A stretch of 19,524 nt of DNA. Source: Bacteriovoracaceae bacterium UBA4097. Its GTDB lineage: Bacteria; Bdellovibrionota; Bacteriovoracia; Bacteriovoracales; Bacteriovoracaceae. Within the stretch, counting starts at the first letter, position 1, and each line of letters begins with the position of its first letter. The DNA is taken from the NCBI GenBank assembly GCA_002381765.1, contig DFXX01000025.1, positions 85,840-105,363 of the forward strand, read 5' to 3'. The notes beneath the pieces were generated by a model that was not told the origin of the DNA, ran no database searches, and worked only from the letters and a program-made list of their open reading frames with translations. The position numbers were made by a program, and so were the translations under genes. Below, in pieces: positions 6,315 through 13,070 of the stretch.

Positions 6315-6854
6315 TTAGAAGCTCGCACCGATGATAAAGTTAAAGAAGGTGAAAACGGTATCATCTAAATGGGGAGATTCTTTTTTAAAGCTCACCAATC
6401 TATGTCCCACTCCGATCCAATCGCATCCTAGAGTAAAGTGTTTCCAGGTCCATTGATTCCCGATTCTTATTCCTGCTCCGAGCGAAGTATACTGGGCGTC
6501 TCTCGATTTATTTAACGAGAAGATTTCGTTAATAAGGCCTGTAGTATCTTCACGTGTGTTCAAATAGAAAACTTCTCCAGCAGTATAAAAAGAGTTACCA
6601 AAATAGCGCTTATATTGAGTAGCAATGCTAGTTTGAAAATCCTCTCCAGTGCGATCAACCCCAAGTTTAAGGCCTATCAAATTATTGGCATCGATAAAGT
6701 ACATGCCGGCGAGCTGAGAGGGCGACATGCGGTAATCTCCCCCGGTTTGAAAAGTGAATTCATACTTTTTATTTGATCTGCCTTCGAGAGAGGAAGCGGC
6801 CGGCATATTCTGGGAAAGAATAAAACTAAAGATGAGTATCAATACTTTGAACAT
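6315..6854 (-). CDS. Exported outer-membrane-barrel-like protein, unknown function
   Basis: A 179-aa protein with a signal peptide (hydrophobic residues 2-14, likely cleavage in the PAASS region near residue 20). The mature part has alternating aromatic and polar strands and glycine-rich turns (FTFQTGGDYRMS, YTSLGAGIRIG, FTLGCDWIGVG) and ends in phenylalanine (FFNFIIGASF), as outer membrane beta-barrel proteins do. The size suits an eight-stranded barrel. No family name can be given. It is the last gene of the yajQ-yqeY-M24 operon: the preceding gene's stop is only 9 bases upstream, and the AGGA ribosome binding site directly follows that stop codon. Confidence 0.7.
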   Translation of the reverse strand: MFKVLILIFSFILSQNMPAASSLEGRSNKKYEFTFQTGGDYRMSPSQLAGMYFIDANNLIGLKLGVDRTGEDFQTSIATQYKRYFGNSFYTAGEVFYLNTREDTTGLINEIFSLNKSRDAQYTSLGAGIRIGNQWTWKHFTLGCDWIGVGHRLVSFKKESPHLDDTVFTFFNFIIGASF

Positions 6855-6863
6855 ACGCGATTC

Positions 6864-7523
6864 CTATATCTCGTGATCGGTCAGAATGTCTTCAAAGAAG
6901 GATCCTATTTTTCTTTTTTGATCCCAGAGATGAATTTCAAGAATCCAGGCATTAGGGACCACATCTTCTTCGCATTCCACCAGTCCACCCTTAAAGTGAA
7001 TCTGATGAGGAAAGTCTCCGATGCGATGGCCATCGCTACCCATATTCAAATGCAAACCAATAGCTTCTGCCTTCAAACGGGCAAATTCATAAAGAGGGGC
7101 ACCAGTGAGATGATGCTTTTTCCAATAGGCCTCAACCTCATAGAAAATCTTCTTAGAGGCTTCAGACAAATATTTAAGTTCATGGGAGCTACCTAAGTTG
7201 AAAGTCTCTCCATAATCAGCTTCGTGCCCGAAAATCACGGGGCCAATATCGAGGAAGAAAATATCTTCATCCTGCAGGATATAGGGATCAGAGGAATCTC
7301 GAAAATTTTTGAGTGTATTAGGACCAAATCTGAGTTTGGGTGGATGCCACTGCTTTTCCACACCATGCTTACGGGAGAGTTCTTTATAAAGAGCGTGGGC
7401 CTTATCTTCTGTCATTCCGGGAGTAATAAGAGAGGAGAGCTCATAGGTGAGATCCCGGGCCACTTCACGGGCCCGGAAGAGTTTTTGAAGATCGAACTTC
7501 TCTCCAAAATCCTGAAGGGCCAT
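6864..7523 (-). CDS. M24 family metallopeptidase (Xaa-Pro aminopeptidase-like)
   Basis: A 219-aa single-domain pita-bread peptidase, without the N-terminal creatinase-like domain of full-length PepP. The five metal ligands can be placed: Asp92 (FFLDIGP), Asp103 (EADYGETF), His166 (GHRIG), Glu196 (ILEIHLW) and Glu211 (SFFEDIL), with His173 in the position of the catalytic histidine. It is likely cytoplasmic, as no signal peptide is seen. Its ATG follows the yqeY stop by one base, so translation is probably coupled. Substrate specificity (X-Pro dipeptides or other small peptides) cannot be read from the sequence. Confidence 0.88.
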   Translation of the reverse strand: MALQDFGEKFDLQKLFRAREVARDLTYELSSLITPGMTEDKAHALYKELSRKHGVEKQWHPPKLRFGPNTLKNFRDSSDPYILQDEDIFFLDIGPVIFGHEADYGETFNLGSSHELKYLSEASKKIFYEVEAYWKKHHLTGAPLYEFARLKAEAIGLHLNMGSDGHRIGDFPHQIHFKGGLVECEEDVVPNAWILEIHLWDQKRKIGSFFEDILTDHEI

Positions 7524-7524
7524 C

Positions 7525-7935
7525 TTAGACAGCGGCCTTAACTAGCTCAGAAGCGCGCTTTCCATCAAAGCGTCCCTTGATCTGTGGCTGAAGCTCCTTC
7601 ATGATACTTCCCATATCTTTAGCACCATTTGCTTTTATCTCATTGATCATAGCGATGACTTCAGATTCCTCAAGGGATTTAGGAAGATAGGCCTTGATGA
7701 CCTCAAGCTCCTGAACAATTTTATCGTACGCTTCAGTTCCTGATTGATACATCTCAAGCGAATCCTGAAGACGTTTGGCGTGAGAAACCGTGATTGATAA
7801 TTCATCGACTGGTTTTGTAGAAGTGTTATTCTTGATGAACTCTGCCTTCAGCATTCTGAGAGCATCAAGACGAGGCTGCTGCTTGGCCTTCATGGCCTCT
7901 TTGATATCATTATTAACTTGTTCCATTATTGTCAT
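7525..7935 (-). CDS. GatB/YqeY domain protein
   Basis: A 136-aa member of the YqeY family, related to the C-terminal tRNA-binding tail of GatB. The family pattern is clear: DIKEAMKAKQQPRLDALRMLKAEF at the start, a central region with EVIKAYLPKSLEESEV and a C-terminal GSIMKELQPQIKGRFDGKRASELV. AAGGAG stands six bases before the ATG. It lies 9 bases after yajQ and 1 base before the M24 gene. The family's function is not firmly established; a role linked to tRNA or amidotransferase is an inference from homology. Confidence 0.92.
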   Translation of the reverse strand: MTIMEQVNNDIKEAMKAKQQPRLDALRMLKAEFIKNNTSTKPVDELSITVSHAKRLQDSLEMYQSGTEAYDKIVQELEVIKAYLPKSLEESEVIAMINEIKANGAKDMGSIMKELQPQIKGRFDGKRASELVKAAV

Positions 7936-7944
7936 ATAGGCTCC

Positions 7945-8439
7945 TTAGCGCTTCATGTTTTCCATACTGAGGTGAAGATCAAGATCGGGGTGGGTCTTCA
8001 GGAACTGAAAGAGATTTTGAAGATCATCAATACTCTTGCTCTCGATTCTATACTTTTCATCCATGTACTGGGACTTACCCTTAAAGCCAGACTCTTTAAT
8101 AAGTCGGTTCATAAGTTTCTGGGCGTCCTTATCAAAGCCAGCGGAAAGAGTGAGGGTCATCTTCTTCATCTTCATGCCAGTGGCCTGGATCTCAGATTCC
8201 TTCATCCCCTTAAAGCCAATGCCTCTTTTACCCATGGCCGTTCTTAAAATATCCAGGAGTGCTTTAACCTTAGTTTCATCTTCGGCCCTAAGCTCGATGA
8301 GTTTTTCTTTTTCTTTGTAATCAATTTTGGCGTCGGATCCCTTAAAATCGAATCTTCCGCTGATGACCTTCTCTGCATTTCCGATAGCATTTTGGAGTTC
8401 CATCTCATTAACTTTCGATACCAAATCAAATGACGCCAT
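7945..8439 (-). CDS. yajQ: YajQ family nucleotide-binding protein
   Basis: A 164-aa YajQ (UPF0234) protein with the typical start MASFDLVSKVNEMELQNAI and the conserved stretches ISGRFDFKGSDAKID, KRGIGFKGMKESE and GFKGKSQYMDEKYRIESKSIDDLQ. Members have been reported to bind nucleic acids, nucleotides or cyclic di-GMP. The open frame begins five codons further upstream, but the ATG at 8439 matches the family start and has GAGG in front. It is the first gene of the four-gene operon. A -10 like TATAAC (8466-8471) lies at the right distance. Confidence 0.94.
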   Translation of the reverse strand: MASFDLVSKVNEMELQNAIGNAEKVISGRFDFKGSDAKIDYKEKEKLIELRAEDETKVKALLDILRTAMGKRGIGFKGMKESEIQATGMKMKKMTLTLSAGFDKDAQKLMNRLIKESGFKGKSQYMDEKYRIESKSIDDLQNLFQFLKTHPDLDLHLSMENMKR

Positions 8440-8465
8440 AAAATCCTCTCTCAATGTTTCAAGAA

Positions 8466-8471
8466 GTTATA
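8466..8471 (-). promoter_or_regulatory. Possible -10 of the yajQ operon
   Basis: TATAAC on the minus strand lies 27-32 bases upstream of the yajQ ATG. The -35 is not convincing. Confidence 0.35.
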
Positions 8472-8525
8472 CTAGCTTTAAAAGTACCGAGAGATAAGGT
8501 GATTTTTGATGTTTCTACCATCGCC

Positions 8526-8594
8526 CAGGCGAAGCTCTGCGTAATAATGCCCAAAAGGTACCGCATACCTTTTAGTTGCGCAGGGCTTCGCCTG
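8526..8594. repeat. Nested hairpin: 19-bp outer stem around the dispersed palindrome
   Basis: CAGGCGAAGCTCTGCGTAA (8526-8544) and TTGCGCAGGGCTTCGCCTG (8576-8594) pair along all 19 positions as plus-strand RNA, with two G-U pairs. The loop contains the 21-bp palindrome at 8553-8573. The right arm is inside the last codons of the GNAT gene, so the element covers that gene's 3' end and may end its transcript. Confidence 0.7.
8553..8573. repeat. 21-bp dispersed palindrome, copy 1
   Basis: Arms AAAAGGTA and TACCTTTT flank CCGCA. The same 21 bases occur at 12959-12979. Here the palindrome overlaps the GNAT stop codon. The A/T flanks and stable stem would suit a bidirectional terminator, or it may be a binding site. 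Confidence 0.7.
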
Positions 8595-9030
8595 CGGGAT
8601 TATAGATGTAAGTTATATAATCCCCGTAGATGTCACTTCGCTTAGTGATGCCGGAGTGAATCCAACCTTTTTTTTCATAGAACTTTACGGCCTTCTCATT
8701 TTGGCTAAGGCATTTAAGTCTTAGGGGAGAAGGAAAGTACCTTGCCACTTCATCCAATAGGGCAGAGCCAATGCCTTTATTATGAAACTTCCTATCTACA
8801 TAAAGATGGTGGATAAATGAATCCTGGGCCCAGACACTTATAAAACCAATGATCTTACCATTTTTTTCGGCCACCCAAATTTCTTCTTCTAAGGTGTCAT
8901 CGGAAAAATCACTTAGCTTAAAATGAGCAGGATCCACCCATTTGAAAGTTTCTACTCGACTCTCGAAATAGAGTTTCTCTAAAAAAGGCCCGTCCTCTAA
9001 TTGAACTCTTCTGATGCTGAATTTATTCAT
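8572..9030 (-). CDS. GNAT family N-acetyltransferase
   Basis: A 152-aa acetyltransferase of the Gcn5-related fold. The acetyl-CoA binding loop reads YVDRKFHNKGIGSALLD, preceded by the beta-strand IIGFISVWAQDSFIHHLYV and followed by the motif ALLDEV...LRLKCLSQNEKAVKFYEKKGW that closes the fold. The substrate is not predictable. The open frame extends 20 codons upstream of ATG 9030, but the domain begins right after that ATG. No Shine-Dalgarno is present, and a TATAGA -10 lies only 9 bases before the start, so the mRNA may be leaderless. The stop codon is inside the dispersed palindrome. Confidence 0.88.
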   Translation of the reverse strand: MNKFSIRRVQLEDGPFLEKLYFESRVETFKWVDPAHFKLSDFSDDTLEEEIWVAEKNGKIIGFISVWAQDSFIHHLYVDRKFHNKGIGSALLDEVARYFPSPLRLKCLSQNEKAVKFYEKKGWIHSGITKRSDIYGDYITYIYNPAGEALRN

Positions 9031-9051
9031 AGTGAATATTCTATAGCATGA

Positions 9052-9069
9052 AAGTGCTTTTCGGCACTT
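9052..9069. promoter_or_regulatory. Inverted repeat in the GNAT/protease divergent region
   Basis: AAGTGC and GCACTT form a perfect 6-bp inverted repeat with a 6-base spacer, just upstream of the GNAT start where its -35 would be. It is a possible operator for GNAT or the divergent gene at 9139. Confidence 0.3.
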
Positions 9070-9138
9070 AGAGTGTCTAAAAATTAACACCCCTATGTAA
9101 AATTCAGAAGAAAGAACCGGAAAATCTAATCTTTCTTT

Positions 9139-9804
9139 ATGATCGTCCCTATGAATATTCTTTTATTGCTCCTTGGTCTTATCTTTTTCCCACGATCGGC
9201 TTCGGCTACACTTTTGTATCGGTCAGTAGGGATAAATTTTACGGTGATTGAAAAAGTAACTGAAATTACTCTTGAGCTTCATGATGTGATTCAACATCCC
9301 GCCGCGAGAGAATTTGAAGATAGCTTGGCCTTCCTTAAAAAGAATAAAGAAGTTATTATCGATCTGAGTAGTGGAGGCGGCAGTGTTGAAGAAGGTCACA
9401 AGATCATTGCCTTCGTGGATAAATTGAAGGCCCAGGGCCTAAAGGTTAAGACTCGAATTCAGAATGGGCGCATGTGTGGCTCCATGTGTGTTCCGATCTT
9501 TCTAAGTGCAGATATCCGTGAAGCGTCCCCTACCAGTGCCTTTATGTTTCATGGAGTGACCACTGGCTGGTCGACCAAACCAAATAAGCAAAGTACGGAT
9601 GAGCTCTTTTTTTACATGAAGAGTAGGGGGCTCTCTGAGAGTTTTGAGAATTATCTCTGGCATGAGGAGGCCCTTTCGGCTCCGGGAGAGTATTGGCTTA
9701 CGGGGAGTGAACTCATGGAACTTCATTCAGGGATTATTACAAGACTCACAGAAAGACATATAAGAAAAAAGAGCGTAACCATGCCTTTTATACCAAAGCT
9801 ATAA
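9139..9804 (+). CDS. Exported ClpP/SppA-fold protein, first of a tandem pair
   Basis: A 221-aa exported protein; the signal peptide spans about residues 5-23 and ends in SASA. The rest looks like the ClpP/crotonase fold of predicted periplasmic proteases. IDLSSGGGSVEEGHKI (residues 74-89) matches the glycine-rich oxyanion segment. MCGSMCVPIF holds a Ser115 flanked by Cys113 and Cys117, where ClpP has its nucleophile. FMFHGV gives His138 as the possible catalytic base. The third member of a triad cannot be placed. The two flanking cysteines suggest a disulfide in the periplasm. ATG 9139 and ATG 9151 are both possible; neither has a clear ribosome binding site. The paralogue starts one base after the stop. 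Protease activity is likely but unproven. Confidence 0.78.
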   Translation: MIVPMNILLLLLGLIFFPRSASATLLYRSVGINFTVIEKVTEITLELHDVIQHPAAREFEDSLAFLKKNKEVIIDLSSGGGSVEEGHKIIAFVDKLKAQGLKVKTRIQNGRMCGSMCVPIFLSADIREASPTSAFMFHGVTTGWSTKPNKQSTDELFFYMKSRGLSESFENYLWHEEALSAPGEYWLTGSELMELHSGIITRLTERHIRKKSVTMPFIPKL

Positions 9805-9805
9805 T

Positions 9806-10465
9806 ATGCAGAAGCTACTTATTATTTTAATTCTCTCAATTCAAAGTGCATTGGCCAGTGATGCCTTCTTCTATAAAGACGAGAATTTCTCGCTAAAAAA
9901 AATTAAACGCAGTGATAGGAATATCGTTCTGTTGAATGGCATTATCCGCTCTCCCATGGAGCGTGAGCTTAAGAAACTTATCATGGGCCTTGATCACGCC
10001 AAACCCGTTGAACTAAGACTCAACTCGGTAGGGGGATCCATCTATGAAACCCGCAGTCTTATTGAATTCTTAAATACTTTTAAAGAAAGCGGGGGAGAAC
10101 TTATCACAAGAGTTGATCAGGGAGAGATGTGCGCCAGTAGTTGTGTACCACTCTTTGTCCAGGGTTCAAAAAGAGTCGCCGGAAATGTGAGTTCGTTTAT
10201 GTTTCATGGAGTGGCGGTTCTCATGATGACCAATGTGCCTTCAGAGTTTGAAACCAATATTATGCTTAAGTTCTATCGGGATGCTGGCATTCAGGAGAAT
10301 TGGATTCAAGAGCATATGGCCCTGAAGGTTTGGTCCACTCCCAATGAGACCTGGTATAATGGAAAGGAGCTCTTTCTGAACGGCTCAAATTTTGTGACCG
10401 AGCTTTTGAATAATAGGATTTTTTTTGAGCCGTATAATAGAGATTTTGGGGATAGACCTAGGTAA
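9806..10465 (+). CDS. Exported ClpP/SppA-fold protein, second of a tandem pair
   Basis: A 219-aa paralogue of the preceding gene, separated from its stop by one base. It has a signal peptide (residues 1-18, ending in ALAS). The fold marks repeat in the same order: LRLNSVGGSIYETRSLI (about 70-86), EMCASSCVPLF with Ser111 between Cys109 and Cys113, and FMFHGV with His134. The two proteins share the core but diverge at both ends, so this is an old duplication. They may work as a hetero-oligomer, since ClpP-fold enzymes usually assemble; this is an inference. It is convergent with proB (2-base gap), with no clear terminator between them. Confidence 0.78.
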   Translation: MQKLLIILILSIQSALASDAFFYKDENFSLKKIKRSDRNIVLLNGIIRSPMERELKKLIMGLDHAKPVELRLNSVGGSIYETRSLIEFLNTFKESGGELITRVDQGEMCASSCVPLFVQGSKRVAGNVSSFMFHGVAVLMMTNVPSEFETNIMLKFYRDAGIQENWIQEHMALKVWSTPNETWYNGKELFLNGSNFVTELLNNRIFFEPYNRDFGDRPR

Positions 10466-10467
10466 GG

Positions 10468-11568
10468 CTAATCATTCTTAAGAAGAAGATTATCTCTATG
10501 AATCGCCACCTTCGAAGGAGCATGCTCAATTAAGGTTGAAATCTCTAGAGATTGCTTCCCCATAATGAGTTCCATCTCGCGAAATTCAAATTCCGTGATT
10601 CCCACTGCAATGATCTTATTTCGATGCTTCACCTGAATGACATCTCCGCGCTTAAAAACTCCATGAACTTTTCTTACTCCAATAGGAAGAAGTGAAGTAT
10701 TGCCTTTCATCAGGGCAACTGCCGCTCCTTCATCCACCACTACCCAAGCGTCGTTTTTCACCACGGTTGAGAGCCAGGACTTTCTGCGGGAGGTTTGCTT
10801 TTCGGGATTACCTTTAAAGAGAGTCCCCCCTTGGGCCATTAGGAGCCTCTCGATAGGATGACTAATAAGAAAGGTACCAATGATCACATCCACTCCTAGT
10901 GGAGTGAGCTTTCTCACGGCCTTGATTTTGGTATCCATGCCTCCGCGACCCACTGAAGTCTTGGCAGCAAATTTTACTCCTGAAAAGTCATCACGGAAAT
11001 CAATCTCGTCAAAGCGCTTTGCACCTTCTTCTTTGGGATTTTTATTAAAAAGCCCATCGGCTTCGGTGAGAAGAATTAATTTCTCTGCATCGGTTGCCTC
11101 GGAAATCATCACAGCTAGCTGATCATTATCTCCCACGGTAATTTCATCAAAGGAAACGGTATCGTTTTCATTTACGATGGGAAGGATATCGTTTTCTAAG
11201 AGGCGATTGATGGTGTTTCGAATATTCAAAAACCGTTTGCGATCTTTAAAGTCCTCATGGGTGACAAGAATTTGAGCACAATGAGCATGGGCCTCATGAA
11301 AGGCATCAAGATAGGCCTTCATCATTAGGGGCTGGCCTATGGCAGCGGCTGCCTGCTGAAAGGAGATCATCATCTTTTTTTCTTCAGGTCTTTGGATAAA
11401 ACTTCTCCCGGAATTGATCGCCCCCGAGCTGACAAGAATGGGAGAGAACCCCTTCGTTTTTAAATGAAGGAGTTCTTTTACCAGGGCCTGAATTTTAGAA
11501 GGAGAAACTCCACCGGTCTCATCGGTAACAGTCAGCGAGCCGACTTTTATGACAATTCTTGTTTTCAG
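10468..11568 (-). CDS. proB: Glutamate 5-kinase, with apparent CTG start
   Basis: ProB phosphorylates glutamate in the first step of proline synthesis. No ATG gives the full protein; the first in-frame ATG is at 11373 and would remove the N-terminal substrate and nucleotide sites. Reading upstream, the frame continues through RIVIKVGS and PILVSSGA to CTG at 11568, which has GGAG eight bases upstream and gives 366 aa, the normal length (E. coli 367). Later motifs are LNIRNTINRLLENDILPIVNENDTV, GDNDQLAV and SVGRGGMDTKIKA of the kinase domain. A C-terminal PUA domain follows (LLPIGVRKVHGVFKRGDVIQV to SKVAIHRDNLLL). The CTG overlaps the scoB stop as CTGA. proA is not next to it. Confidence 0.92.
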   Translation of the reverse strand: MKTRIVIKVGSLTVTDETGGVSPSKIQALVKELLHLKTKGFSPILVSSGAINSGRSFIQRPEEKKMMISFQQAAAAIGQPLMMKAYLDAFHEAHAHCAQILVTHEDFKDRKRFLNIRNTINRLLENDILPIVNENDTVSFDEITVGDNDQLAVMISEATDAEKLILLTEADGLFNKNPKEEGAKRFDEIDFRDDFSGVKFAAKTSVGRGGMDTKIKAVRKLTPLGVDVIIGTFLISHPIERLLMAQGGTLFKGNPEKQTSRRKSWLSTVVKNDAWVVVDEGAAVALMKGNTSLLPIGVRKVHGVFKRGDVIQVKHRNKIIAVGITEFEFREMELIMGKQSLEISTLIEHAPSKVAIHRDNLLLKND

Positions 11569-12221
11569 AAAGTCATCTCCGGGACATGGGCCGGAATAAC
11601 CAATTCGGCTTCAGTTAAGCTCTTAATTTCTTCAACAGACACTCCAGGAGCGCGCTCCAAGAGATGAAACTTTCCATTCTCCAGGCGCAGAACTGCGAGA
11701 TCGGTCACAACTAACTTAACACAGTCAACTCCCGTGAGAGGAAGTGAGCACTTTTTTAAGATCTTAGATTTTCCATCTTTGGAAGCGTGAGACATGGCCA
11801 CGATGATATTCTCGGCCCCGGCCACGAGATCCATCGCCCCACCCATGCCTTTAACCATCTTGCCTGGGATCATCCAGCTCGCGAGAGCTCCTGTTACATC
11901 CACCTCAAAGGCACCCAGAACCGTGAGATCCACATGGCCTCCACGGATCATGGCAAAGGAGTCGGCCGAAGAGAAAAAGGCAGCTCCCTTGATAACGGTC
12001 ACCGTTTGTTTACCGGCGTTGATAAGATCTGGGTCAACGGTTTCCTCAGTGGGGAATTCCCCCATACCTAGGATTCCATTCTCCGACTGAAACATCACTT
12101 CCATTCCCTGAGGGATATAATTTGCTACGAGAGTGGGGATGCCAATTCCCAGATTGACGTAGTAGCCGTCTCGCAGTTCCTTAGCTATTCGCTGAGCAAT
12201 TTGTTCACGTGATAATGCCAT
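11565..12221 (-). CDS. scoB: Succinyl-CoA:3-oxoacid CoA-transferase subunit B
   Basis: A 218-aa beta subunit of SCOT, which moves CoA from succinyl-CoA to acetoacetate or another 3-oxoacid. It shows NLGIGIPTLVANYIP, the catalytic glutamate in SENGILGMG (Glu47), DLINAGKQTVTVIKGAAFFSS and SWMIPGKMVKGMGGAMDLV. These match the C-terminal half of animal SCOT more closely than AtoA enzymes of short-chain fatty acid use. GAGG precedes the ATG. It starts 12 bases after scoA, and its stop TGA overlaps the proB start. It works as a complex with subunit A in the cytoplasm, linking to acetoacetyl-CoA and beta-oxidation. Confidence 0.94.
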   Translation of the reverse strand: MALSREQIAQRIAKELRDGYYVNLGIGIPTLVANYIPQGMEVMFQSENGILGMGEFPTEETVDPDLINAGKQTVTVIKGAAFFSSADSFAMIRGGHVDLTVLGAFEVDVTGALASWMIPGKMVKGMGGAMDLVAGAENIIVAMSHASKDGKSKILKKCSLPLTGVDCVKLVVTDLAVLRLENGKFHLLERAPGVSVEEIKSLTEAELVIPAHVPEMTF

Positions 12222-12233
12222 ATGCTTATCCTC

Positions 12234-12935
12234 TTACTTTTTAATAGTTCGTTGTTCGATGCGCTTCTCAAACGTTCCCTTAATCAGGCGATCCACATAG
12301 ATGCCAGGAACATGTATGAAGTTCGGATCAAGCTCACCAGGCCCCACGATCTCTTCCACTTCCACCACAGTAATTTTTCCGGCGGTGGCGATCATGGGAT
12401 TAAAATTCGCGGCAGTCTTTCTAAAAATAAGATTACCCGTGGTATCCGCTTTCCAGGCCTTCACCAGAGCGAAATCGGCTTTTGGAAAAGCCTTTTCTAG
12501 AACATAGGGCCGTCCCTCAAACATCTTCACATCCTTACCTTCGGCCACAATTGTGCCGTAGCCAGTGGCGGTGAAGAAGCCTGGAATCCCCGCACCCGCC
12601 GCGCGAATCTTCTCGGCCAGAGTCCCTTGCGGAGTGAGTTCCAGTTCTAGTTCTCCCGAGAGCACGAGCTTCTCAAACAGGGCGTTTTCACCCACATAGG
12701 AAGAGATCATTTTTTTAATTTGCTTATTTTCTAAGAGCAGACCAAGTCCAAAGCCATCCACCCCAGCATTATTAGATACACAGGTGAGACCCTTTACTCC
12801 CATGTCCTTAATCTTCTGAATGAGGTTTTCTGGAATACCGCAGAGGCCAAAGCCGCCGACCATAAGAAACATATTGTCTTTAAGGCCCGCCAGCGCCTCA
12901 TCGTAGCTTTTGACCACTTTATTAAAACCGGCCAT
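12234..12935 (-). CDS. scoA: Succinyl-CoA:3-oxoacid CoA-transferase subunit A
   Basis: A 233-aa alpha subunit with the glycine loop VGGFGLCGIPENLI, CVSNNAGVDGFGLG, the segment ALVKAWKADTTGNLIFRKTA and a C-terminus VDRLIKGTFEKRIEQRTIKK that closely resembles the end of the A half of mammalian SCOT. GGAG lies four bases before the ATG. Only 24 bases upstream of the start is copy 2 of the dispersed palindrome, so this element sits between any promoter and the coding region or overlaps the promoter. It is followed by scoB with a 12-base gap and then proB, which makes a three-gene unit. Confidence 0.95.
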   Translation of the reverse strand: MAGFNKVVKSYDEALAGLKDNMFLMVGGFGLCGIPENLIQKIKDMGVKGLTCVSNNAGVDGFGLGLLLENKQIKKMISSYVGENALFEKLVLSGELELELTPQGTLAEKIRAAGAGIPGFFTATGYGTIVAEGKDVKMFEGRPYVLEKAFPKADFALVKAWKADTTGNLIFRKTAANFNPMIATAGKITVVEVEEIVGPGELDPNFIHVPGIYVDRLIKGTFEKRIEQRTIKK

Positions 12936-12958
12936 GATGAAACTCCTTTTTTATAGCT

Positions 12959-12979
12959 AAAAGGTACCGCATACCTTTT
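12959..12979. repeat. 21-bp dispersed palindrome, copy 2
   Basis: Identical over all 21 bases to 8553-8573. It lies between the endA terminator and the scoA start, in the scoA leader or promoter. In that position a simple downstream terminator role is unlikely unless it attenuates scoA. Confidence 0.7.
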
Positions 12980-13033
12980 GATAAATCTATGAAGCCAAAA
13001 AGAAATTTGAATTATGACACCGATGGTCTTGGT

Positions 13034-13064
13034 AAAAAAAAACCGCTTCCTAAGAAGCGGTTTT
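13034..13064 (-). terminator. Intrinsic terminator of endA
   Basis: On the minus strand an 11-bp perfect stem (AAAACCGCTTC/GAAGCGGTTTT) with a 4-base loop ends in a run of nine T, starting 7 bases after the endA stop. Confidence 0.9.
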
Positions 13065-13070
13065 AGTAAG

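Noticed and set aside
6019..6364. Two minus-strand open frames opposite the small membrane peptide.
   Set aside because: They overlap the sigma54 promoter and the terminator, and lack ribosome binding sites and recognisable motifs.
8454..8645. Plus-strand 63-aa open frame between yajQ and the GNAT gene.
   Set aside because: It crosses the palindrome and the 3' end of GNAT, has no ribosome binding site and no domain.
11787..12090. Overlapping plus-strand open frames opposite scoB.
   Set aside because: They are shadows of a highly conserved enzyme gene on the minus strand.
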